11,602 nt of DNA. Origin: Bondarzewia mesenterica (Eukaryota; Basidiomycota; Agaricomycetes; Russulales; Bondarzewiaceae). The position numbers and the translations under genes were made by a program. Below the pieces are notes generated by a model that saw nothing but the letters and a program-made list of their open reading frames with translations, ran no database searches and had not been told where the DNA came from. Location of the stretch: positions 1 through 11,602 of the forward strand of contig SGPL01000800.1 of assembly GCA_004802705.1 (NCBI GenBank). The letters are read 5' to 3'. Every line of letters starts with the position of its first letter. The first letter of the stretch is position 1. This document shows positions 1 to 6,693 of the stretch, one piece after another.

Positions 1-49
1 GGCAAGTTCTACACCTTCCCGAGGAAGAATGGTGATCACACCGGTGAAG
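1..49 (-). repeat. Inverted partial copy of the 159-bp repeat
   Basis: The reverse complement of this stretch aligns over its whole length with the middle of the 159-bp unit found in tandem at 1036-1761. The shared blocks are TTCACCGGTGTGATCA, then GTTCTTCCCCGAGAAGGTGTAG (one or two changes) and a final TTGCC. It therefore lies opposite in orientation to the main array. The window edge cuts it, so how many further units lie to the left cannot be seen. Confidence 0.85.
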
Positions 50-89
50 AATCTCAACCAGGCTGTTAAAGACAATCAACGGCGAGCCA

Positions 90-575
90 GCCCGACCCCG
101 TTACCTTTCCCAAAAGTCTCGGCCCGGCTATCTCTCACCAGCCCGATCCCATTATCTTCCCCGAGAATCTTGGCCAAACTGTCAGAGATGGTCCCCATGA
201 TATTTTTTAAGAGTCTCAGCTGAACTGTCAGAGATGGTCCTCATTATATTCTTTGAGAGGCTCGGCCGAACCATCAGAGATGGTCCCCATTACATTTCAT
301 GAGAATCTTAGCCAAATCATCAGAGATGATTCCTATTACCTTTCCTGAAAATCTGGGCTGACCCATCACAGATGGTCCCCATTACCATCACTAAAAATCT
401 CAGCTGAACCGTCAGACACGGTGAACGGCGAGTAAGCAAAACACTTTTTGCATGCTTGGCTGACCTGTCAGAGATGGTGAACAATGAGTAGGCAAGGCCC
501 ATATCCCTGCCCAGCTACTGCTCGGCCAAACCATCAGAGATGGTGAACAACATTGGCGGCTGAACTGTCTATAAT
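90..575. repeat. Degenerate 46-bp minisatellite
   Basis: The motif (A/G)TCAGAGATG recurs at 181, 227, 273, 319, 365 (ATCACAGATG) and 411 (GTCAGACACG), exactly 46 bp apart each time. Looser copies follow at 467, 533 and 566. Each unit reads roughly CAGAGATGGTCCCCATTA, then an AT-rich block, then GAGAATCTCGGCTGAACC. Two older units without the CAGAGATGG core precede it: CCCGACCCCGTTACC at 91 and CCCGATCCCATTATC at 141. No long open frame crosses the array. The fixed 46-bp period shows tandem duplication; the irregular spacing after 411 shows decay or indels at that edge. Confidence 0.88.
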
Positions 576-705
576 GGGGCCCCATGGCCATCAGCGAGCT
601 CGGCTAGTCATCGGCATCAGGCAAAAAGCACCTTCGGCTGGCCCATCTCAGACAGTAAGAAGGCACTGAATAGGCTCCACTCACCACTTGCAAGCAATGC
701 ATTCC
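576..705. other. Unassigned spacer
   Basis: GC-balanced sequence between the minisatellite and the Copia fragment. It holds weak echoes of the 46-bp unit, such as CGGCTGGCCCATCTCAGACAG near 627-650, but no regular period and no recognisable coding. Confidence 0.5.
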
Positions 706-1014
706 TTAGACATGGGTCATAACCTGCTGTCAATGAGGCAATTTGACTGAGAAGGGGGCCATGTGTGGATAGAGAATGGATGCACTGTAATCACTAGTGC
801 CAGTGGTGAACACTTATTTGAGAGCGACTCCTCCACTGCTGGGCTCTACAAAATCCAGTTGTACCAGCCATCAGCTGAGTGCATTGTCTGCGCACGATTC
901 TCCACCGCACGATCCCATGATGAGGTAGTCACTATGTTGGCCTCCCAGAGCAAAGCTGCTAACATTGTGATGTGGCATCGCCACCTTGGCCATGTTGGCA
1001 TGCAAGCGGCATAG
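706..1014 (+). pseudogene. Ty1/Copia pol fragment (end of protease region plus GAG_pre-integrase)
   Basis: In one frame the translation starts HNLLSMRQFD (from about 718), meets a TGA at 748-750, then reads EGGHVWIENGCTVITSASG, GLYKIQL and finally MWHRHLGHVGMQAA before a TAG at 1012-1014. Known family: Copia polyproteins carry an 'LxHNLLSVsQL..G..V.F..G.C.I' stretch after the protease, then the GAG_pre-integrase domain with the (L/M)WHRRLGHVG signature leading into the integrase zinc finger. All of these appear in the right order and spacing. The integrase core, reverse transcriptase and RNase H are absent. Sequence after 1014 turns into the 159-bp repeat, so this is a small scrap of a plus-strand retrotransposon. 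The first in-frame stop probably replaces a residue of the loop before EGG. It is dead. Confidence 0.85.
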
Positions 1015-1035
1015 CGTGCCACAAAAGCCGTTAAT

Positions 1036-1761
1036 GGATTCTGCATCAAAATAGCTTCAGGCAGATATATCAAACTTGTATGTTCATTCCGCTGGGACTT
1101 GTGCTGGATTTACAATAGTGTTCACCAGTGTGATCATCGTTCTTCCCCGAGAAGGTGTAGGACTTTGCCAAAAGGCTTCAGCATCAGTAAGGTGGATTCT
1201 GCATCAAAATAGCTTTAGGCCAACATATAAAATTTGTATATTCATCCCCGCTGGGACTTGTGCTAGATTTATAATGGTGTTCACCGGTGGGATCACTGTT
1301 CTTCTCCAAGAAGGTGTAAGACTTTGCCAAAAGGCTTCAGCATCAGTGAGTGTGGATTCTGCATCAAAATAACTTTGAGTCAATATATCAAACTTGTATG
1401 TTCATCCCTGCTAGGACTTGTGCTAGATTTACAATGGTATTTACTGATGTGATCACTGTTCTTCCCTGAGAAAGTGCAGGACTTCATTGAATGGCTTCAG
1501 TGTTAGCCAGCATGGATTCTACATCACAATGCCTTCCTGCCCATATATCACACTTATATATTCATCCCTACTGGGACTTGTGCTAGATTTACAATGGTGT
1601 TCACTGGTGTGATCACTGTTCTTTCCTGAGAAGGTGTAGGACTTTGCCAAAAGCTTCAGCATTGGTAAGCATGGATTCTGCATCAAAATAGCTTCGAGCT
1701 GACATAGAAAACTTATATTCATCCCTGCTGGGACTTGTGCTAGATTTACAACAGTGTTCAC
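1036..1761 (+). repeat. 159-bp tandem repeat, about 4.5 copies
   Basis: The block GGATTCTGCATCAAAATAGC begins at 1036, 1194, 1354, 1514 and 1673, so the spacing is 158, 160, 160 and 159 bp. Within each unit follow an AT-rich ATATATCAAACTTGTAT block, CATCCCTGCTGGGACTTGTG, TAGATTTACAATGGTGTTCAC, the GTGATCACTGTTCTTCCC block and GACTTTGCCAAAAGGCTTCAG. The fifth unit stops after the GTGTTCAC block at about 1761. Copies differ by scattered point changes. Short open frames in the array are periodic by-products. The first unit abuts the Copia fragment, and unit sequence recurs inverted at 1-49. Confidence 0.92.
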
Positions 1762-2045
1762 TTAGTCATTACAAACATGTCACGTACATTAGAATGACTC
1801 AGCTACAAGCTATTGCTAAATCAACTCAAGGTTGAAGTCTTGTGAAGTATTTAGAGCTTTTAAGGGGGAGGCATCTTATCTAGAGAACAATGTGATCATA
1901 CAACGGTTTGACTATTCGGAGTTTCAATACTACAAATCAACAGAAGTCGGAGTTATAATGCTACAAAATAAAAGAAGAGAGATCAGTTGCATGAATCTTA
2001 CCATTTTGTAGTCACACTAGTTTGACTTTAATGACATTTTGTAGT
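1762..2045. other. Unassigned region with small direct and inverted repeats, perhaps LTR-derived
   Basis: No coding is recognised here. AAGGGGGAGG at 1862-1871 resembles the polypurine tract that precedes the 3' LTR of Copia elements. It is followed by two tandem units of about 31 bp (TCGGAGTTTCAATACTACAAATCAACAGAAG type, from 1916 and 1947). CTACAAAAT at 1961-1969 faces ATTTTGTAG at 2003-2011 and 2036-2044, so a stem can form. The plus-strand Copia scrap upstream would fit a degraded 3' end here, but no TG...CA LTR pair is visible, so this is only a suggestion. Confidence 0.35.
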
Positions 2046-2063
2046 TCAGACTATATGGGGATA

Positions 2064-2094
2064 GGCCCGAATTTTGGGGGGGTCAAAATGGCCC
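2064..2094 (-). repeat. GC-rich hairpin, candidate Helitron 3' terminal structure
   Basis: The plus strand reads GGCCCGAATTTTG, then a run of G, then CAAAATGGCCC. The arms pair as GGCC plus ATTTTG/CAAAAT with a three-base bulge. Helitrons typically end in a GC-rich hairpin about 10-12 nt before CTRR. Here CTGA lies about 15 nt beyond the hairpin on the minus strand. It sits 92 nt past the stop codon of the last recognised Helitron domain. The same palindrome could instead belong to another element's end. Confidence 0.4.
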
Positions 2095-2185
2095 ATGTTC
2101 CATCTATCTACTTGTTAGAAGAGGGCCACTGCATTGCACAGCATGAACGATTCCCACATCTTTTCAACTTTATATTAAAACTTTA

Positions 2186-2995
2186 TCAAAGTCTTGAATA
2201 AATTAATATTGAAGCTGATCTCCCATCTAATGAGTGTAATTGAGTTTGTGTGATTGCTGAATACATATTTTTAAATATGCATTTTCTATTTACAGATGTA
2301 CCATTGTATTGCCATACATTGCAATCTTTGGAAATTATTCTTGCAATAAAGTGATTAGACCCCCAATAAATAATGCCTCTTAATTGATATATAGTTATGT
2401 CAATCATTATGTTGAGATCAAAGTCTCCAGCTATTTGATTAACTTCTAAGTGAAAGGTAATAGGCAGATGTTTGAATATTATTGTTCTTTGAAAATTATT
2501 AATACAAGATACACATGATCTTTCATCTTTTCTATTAAGTATTAATTTCACAATAGCTGCAGTTGAAAGATCTTTATGACTCAAATCAGTATGCCATAAG
2601 GAACTTGTGATTAGTGTTTCTTCAAATATTATATTATATTATTGACACTATAACTGAATTAATTCATATGATGATCTAGGCTTACATTATAATATTATTT
2701 TGGATGATGCATAAATATCTGTGCCAATTGTTTTAGATATAGGAAATGATTCTTTATTAACCTTGTTTAGATGAAAATGTAGTTTGTCTCTTGCTTCATT
2801 GATATCTACATTTATTTCATTTGCTCTTTCAATCTCATTAGTCAAAACATTTAGCAATGGATATCGCTTGACTTTATGCTTCCACACATCTTTATTTTCA
2901 TTACATGTATGCATATATATTATAAACAAACTATCATATGCACAGCTCCATGTTGTAGCATTCCACTTGAATCCAACTAAACCTATTTATTGAGA
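2186..2995 (-). pseudogene. C-terminal ubiquitin-specific-protease-like domain of the Helitron protein
   Basis: In the same frame as the helicase, the relic reads GLVGFKWNATTWSCAYDSLF from about 2990, with the candidate nucleophile Cys codon at 2942-2944. A CVSC pair follows about 125 residues later. Then comes RGIIYWGSNHFIARI with a candidate catalytic His at 2351-2353, then NVWQYNGTS, and the end ASILIYSRL and a stop at 2186. Known family: C19 (USP) peptidases have a Cys box near the start, a Cys-x-x-Cys zinc ribbon, and a His box 'G-HY.a....W..(F/Y)(D/N)D'. The order and spacing fit, and a similar tail occurs in other basidiomycete Helitron proteins as I remember them. In-frame stops lie at 2687-2689 and between there and 2584, with more upstream, so it is dead. 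Whether the intact version cleaves ubiquitin is unknown. Confidence 0.7.
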
Positions 2996-2999
2996 AACT

Positions 3000-3142
3000 T
3001 GAATTTTACTTTTTTTCTTATTTAAGCTATCAGATTCTTCTTCAAATTTATGCTTTCATCATCCAATTTGATTTTTTTAGATTTTGTTATAGTGTCAGTT
3101 GTCTTTTTTTTTCTTTGATATTTTTCTTTTATCAACACTCAA
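3000..3142 (-). pseudogene. Low-complexity linker between helicase and protease-like domain
   Basis: The reading frame of the helicase passes through without a net shift but with several stops. It is rich in Lys, Glu, Ser and Asn (for example KHKFEEESDSLNKKKSKIQ). It looks like a flexible basic and acidic linker. Homopolymer T tracts at 3007-3016 and 3103-3112 (plus strand) are likely indel sites. Confidence 0.55.
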
Positions 3143-3562
3143 CTATTCAAGATGTGTAGAACCTTGTGCAGGTACATATGTATGTGTCAAGCTCTTGCTT
3201 GCATTATTCACCTCATTTTGATTACTATCAACAGCTGATATAGATACTATTGGCAAAGTTGCCTTTAACTTCAATATCACCTTCCATTGCAAGTCTACAT
3301 TTTCACATTCTTCTACATTTGAAATAAATGGGCTTGTTTTAGTCCATATTAATGAATGATGAAGATCTTGTGGCACATAATCATTGCCTTTCCATTGACG
3401 ATATGTATTAATAAGCTGATGCCTTGTCTGTATATGTCCGACATAGGGTTCTCTTACCCTGCTGGACAATAAATTGGATTTAAAAAACTGATGCCTTGTT
3501 TGACCTTGAACATGATAAGGTAGCTTTTCTTCATATAGTAAAGTGGTTATTTCATCTAACAT
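3143..3562 (-). pseudogene. Helicase C-terminal segment with a 24-residue insertion
   Basis: The frame reads MLDEITTLLYEEKLPYHV, then INTYRQWKGNDYVPQDLHHS, a block I recognise as the region after helicase motif VI in fungal Helitron proteins. It then becomes an unconserved tail. Between the two halves, TRHQ occurs twice, 24 residues apart, because a 72-bp insertion duplicated it (see 3416-3499). The preceding segment (3877-3581) is in the same frame and separated only by a stop at 3581-3583. The relation to LDEIT...LP.H.......QW.G..Y.P in relatives is from memory. Confidence 0.8.
3416..3499. repeat. 12-bp direct repeat flanking a short hairpin insertion
   Basis: CTGATGCCTTGT occurs at 3416-3427 and again at 3488-3499. 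One copy plus the 60 bp between them makes 72 bp, which adds exactly 24 codons to the helicase relic. The inserted part contains an inverted repeat: TGTCC...AGGGT, a 6-base loop (TCTCTT), then ACCCT...GGACA (about 3438-3471). The arrangement looks like a tiny MITE or the remnant of a terminal-inverted-repeat transposon with a target duplication. It could also be a local repair duplication. Confidence 0.7.
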
Positions 3563-3580
3563 TTCTAGCTCTCTAAATTC

Positions 3581-3877
3581 TTAACGTAAATCACTAGCTT
3601 TTAAACCTTCTGTGATTTTTTTAGCATCAAACCCTTGTATTAGTATTGTTCTTTGTAGTATTGATCTACGAGAAAAACATATATAAAATGATTGATGAGA
3701 ACGACAATTTTGTGGATCAATCACATTATATGGTCTAGTTCTTCCTTGTGATGCAAAATCTGTCATTGCAAAATTTGGTATTAAAGGAACTTGAGTGTGT
3801 TTGATATTAATTGTTTTACCATTAGGCAATTCACATTTTATATCAAATGTTTGGCTTGAAAGAGGAATCACATTCAA
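3581..3877 (-). pseudogene. PIF1-like helicase, motifs V and VI
   Basis: The 98 residues contain KCELPNGKTINIKHTQVPLI, then NFAMTDFASQGRTRP at residues 35-49 and QNCRSHQSFYICFSRR at residues 57-71. These match the helicase motif V/VI region of Helitron PIF1-like (SF1B) proteins, where the usual form is A(Y/F)AxTxHxxQGxT and VaxSR. In this fungal group the form is TDYASQGKTRP...CRSHQ..YxCLSR. QGFDAKKITEGL closes the domain. The frame is continuous with 5254-3881. Stop codons rather than frameshifts separate the pieces. The Lys of QGKT reads Arg here. Confidence 0.88.
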
Positions 3878-3880
3878 AGG

Positions 3881-4600
3881 TAAGTTGTCAAGCTATAGTG
3901 AAGATGGAGGATTTGATAGTTTTATAAATACTATATTTAAACAAAAATGTTCATCATCTATTTTATCTTTTTTCCAATCAACTATAATTCCTGCAACTTC
4001 ATTAGTCACATAACATTCAGTTGCAGTTGCTTCATTTCATTTGATCATCACTGGCAATCCAATACATAACTTCAATATTCCAGAATGATTTTCACTACAA
4101 GCATGTGGTAAATTCTAAATTTTTTCTTGTAAATTTTCAAAAATTTCATTTGTACTACGAAGTGGATTAGTAATATTTTTTTTTGTATTGCACTTTTTTT
4201 ATCATCATTATTTAAAGAAGCCCATTTATCAATTGAATAAAATGATGATAATTATTGATTTGACTCTTTCCAAATTGCTCTATGCCTAGCTCATTTATTT
4301 TATTTCTATATGCAGTATATGATGTTATAATAGAGACATTATGAAAGTTAGGATCAGTTAACTTTAGATTGTCAATCCCTCTTCCAGCAATTCAGCAATT
4401 CTTGAATTCAATAAAGTGATATCAGCTTTTGTGCAATCACAGTATCACATATTTTCTAAAGCTGTTCTAAAACTTTGATTCTCTTTTGATTGATTTCTTT
4501 GCCTCATATTTTGTCTAAGAATAACTACAGTTGTAAATTCATGCCACCAAAATTTTCTCATTGCTTTTTGTTGATTCAAATAGCTATTTGTATGATGCAT
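3881..4600 (-). pseudogene. PIF1-like helicase, middle part (broken)
   Basis: Conserved islands appear across stops and frameshifts. FTTVVILRQNMRQRNQ and FRTALENM lie near 4540-4440 (motif IV region). ADITLLNSRIAELL follows near 4420-4370, SSFYSIDKWASLN near 4250-4200, and LRSTNEIFENLQEKI-NLPHACSENHSGILKLCIGLPVMIK near 4160-4040 (split here by a TAG at 4115-4117 where relatives have Trp). ECYVTNEVAGIIVDW and NIVFIKLSNPP lead into the next segment. At both ends the frame equals that of the flanking helicase segments, so any indels between cancel. Function would be ssDNA translocation and unwinding during rolling-circle transposition. Confidence 0.8.
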
Positions 4601-5254
4601 TTAAGAGAAAGTGACATTTTGACTATATAAAGATGGTACTGCACTAAGTGGAGGAAGTTGTGCAAAATCACCTACACATATCATATTTATCCCACCAAAT
4701 GCATAGTTAGGCTCATCTAAAGCCTTGCACATTTGTGCAGATATATTGTAAAAGCTTTTACAGTCAACCATTGATATTTCATCTAAGAATATATAGTCAA
4801 CATGTTCAAGCCTTGCTTTTATATTAGCGATTGTTTGCATATTGCTACTAACTCCCCATCCTGTAATACCAAGTATAGAATGATAAGTTGAACCTGACAC
4901 TTGAGCAGCAGCAGAACTAGTTGGTGCTAAAACCAAAAAGTGATATAATTCATTGTTTATATTAAAAAGATAAATCAATGCCTTTATAACTTGTAATTTT
5001 CCTGTTCTTGCTATACTACCTAAATATAATTTGAGTTGATCACCATTCTGTTCTATTGCATGATTTGTAACTATTTTAAAAGCTCGCTCTTGCTCCTCAT
5101 TTAGCTGAAATTGTATGATTGTGTCATCTATTATTTTTTGCTTGCCATCATATTGTGCCTTGAAATAATGAGATAAATATATTTTATCTATAATTTTTAC
5201 TTCATTTGGATGTAAATTAGATAGCAATGTCTTATGTGTAGATCTTGAAGGCAC
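4601..5254 (-). pseudogene. PIF1-like helicase N-terminal ATPase half
   Basis: A 217-residue open segment, and the longest intact piece of the element. QFQLNEEQERAFKIV (residues 48-62) is the Q-motif region. GSIARTGKL (79-87) is Walker A. LAPTSSAAA (109-117) is motif Ia. YIFLDEISM (154-162) is Walker B with DE at 158-159. INMICVGDFAQLPP (189-202) is motif III. Family knowledge: PIF1 Walker A is GxxGTGKS, so both the Gly before Thr (now Arg83) and the Ser after Lys (now Leu87) are changed, which should abolish ATP binding. The usual PIF1 start is not defined here because the frame is open upstream (KEQAAKVPSRST). It is part of one long protein, not a separate gene. Confidence 0.93.
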
Positions 5255-6375
5255 TTTAGCAGCCTGTTCTTTATGATTTGCAATTACTTAATCTCACTTG
5301 CTACTTAATATTTGTTTACATTCATTTGCTATATGCTCATTCTCGGTATAACATGAATTATGATTTAAAATATTCACATTATTAGTGTTAGATACTTTAT
5401 CCAACCATCCACAGAATTTTAACACAGAATCTATAACACTCATTTGATGTAAATGATTCATGGCTCATTTACTTAAATCATCTCATTCATCATTTAATTA
5501 TTTTTGTGCTAAGTTCATATCACTTTCATTTAAAGTTTCATAAAAAAAAGATTATTTTCTTGATCCAAACCATCTATTTGTTCTTCACTCAAATTGAAAT
5601 GAAATGAACTTTGAGATTTCTTTTTTCTTTGTGAAGAAAAAGTCATCACGTACATCATTACATTCATATTTCAAATGCATGAATTTCATGATTTCTTATT
5701 GTCTATTTGTAAATGCATGAGATTCAAATGCTTTATCCCACGTTTGTTTTGCTTCTTTCAAATCAGTACTAACTGCCATGGTTTGAACAATATTAACATT
5801 GTTTTACTACACTCATCTCTGCTATCTTGATCACATCTAGGTAATATGCTGCTTATAAAATTTAGTACTGTAGTTTGACCTTCAGAGTGGAGAAGAACTT
5901 TATGAGTTTTCCTTTGCGAATATAGCTCAATAAATTTATTTTTTATCATCAAAACTATCTGCTAACTTTTTATCATGATGTGAAGTATCATTTTCAAACT
6001 TTGAATAATCTTTTTTTTTTATTACTATGTTTTATTTTAATCTTTTCTACTAATCACATCCAATCATATAAATTTACATTAGCATGTACTTCAGGATGAT
6101 ATATATAATCAGATATTGTTGAGATATCAATGTAAGTGTCATTACTACGGCCTATTACAACCTTTTCTTCATGGTTTTCTGCATCATGATTTTGTTTTAT
6201 ATAATCTTATTTAACCTTGTTTACAAATTTTCTCCAGTAAAATGGCAAGAATTCAAAATTTGTATAATAATCAAGATGTTCTAATAAATATAAAGATGCC
6301 ATTGGTCCTCTAGTTTCTGCTTTTATGGGCAATGCATTGACTAGCTGAATTAATAATTTTCTGTGCTTTGTCCTT
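5255..6375 (-). pseudogene. Linker between Rep and helicase of the Helitron protein (broken)
   Basis: Recognisable islands from high to low coordinates are LVNALPIKAETRGPMASLYL and LLEHLDYYTNFEFLPFYW (6353-6232), then NHEEKVVIGRSNDTYIDIS (6181-6121), HPEVHANVNLYDWM (6095-6050), THKVLLHSEGQTTVLNFISS, LPRCDQDSR and MLILFKPW (5910-5770), then KQTWDKAFESHAFTNRQ and EIMKFMHLKYECNDVRDD (5750-5640). These follow the order seen in other fungal Helitron proteins between the two-Tyr motif and PIF1. Frameshifts fall at homopolymers near 6010-6020 and 5541-5548 (plus strand). Below about 5540 the similarity fades into a poorly conserved stretch up to the helicase. Stops include 6209-6211 (KVK-stop-DYIK). 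Confidence 0.8.
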
Positions 6376-6693
6376 TTACTCTAAAGTTCCATCAATTAAT
6401 TCTGTATTTTTCTCAAAAATTGCTTTAATTGTTTCAAAGATAACATGCATCTTTAAAGGCATCTTGACTATATAATCAGCTACATATGCAATTACAGCCT
6501 TAATTGCTGTACCAGATAATAAGCTTGTAACATCAGTGTTGCATCGCAATAAATAAGTCAACCAAGCGTCACCTTTCTTTATTTGAATATATCCTGTATC
6601 CATATCAATAGTTGAACATGAATAAACTTCACGAGGAAATCTTGCTTTACAAACTTCTCTAATACAGCCAAGACTATTGGAATTTGCTATTGG
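6376..6693 (-). pseudogene. Helitron Rep, C-terminal two-tyrosine motif region
   Basis: Translation from about 6668 reads GCIREVCKARFPREVYSCST and continues through MDTGYIQIKKGDAWLTYLLR, CNTDVTSLLSGTAIKAVIAY and VADYIVKMPLK to a stop at 6376. Counting from the Met at 6603, Tyr40 and Tyr44 with Lys47 form the Y-x3-Y-x2-K pattern expected of the catalytic Tyr pair of Helitron Rep proteins, which attack DNA at the transposon ends. The piece between GDAW and LTYLL appears about eight residues shorter than in relatives I recall, suggesting a small in-frame deletion. CKARFPR marks the join with the upstream domain, which is cut by the insertion at about 6694-7737. Confidence 0.88.

Noticed and set aside
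29..223. Plus-strand ORF across the minisatellite start
   Set aside because: Low-complexity Pro/Ser/Leu translation of repeat DNA with no recognisable feature.
181..575. CRISPR-like array of regularly spaced repeats
   Set aside because: Units are head-to-tail minisatellite copies whose 'spacers' are themselves similar, and the context is fungal transposons.
846..1073. Minus-strand ORF opposite the Copia fragment
   Set aside because: It is the antisense shadow of a recognised Copia domain.
1519..1761. Minus-strand ORF of 80 residues and plus-strand ORF 1076-1372 in the 159-bp array
   Set aside because: Both are periodic by-products of the tandem repeat, with duplicated peptide segments and no domain.
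3416..3499. True protein repeat (TRHQ twice) as a functional duplication
   Set aside because: The DNA shows an insertion flanked by a 12-bp direct repeat, and the duplicated peptide is only four to five residues.
3795..4013. Plus-strand ORFs at 3795-4013, 2784-2993 and 8981-9238
   Set aside because: Antisense to clearly recognised Helitron protein segments.
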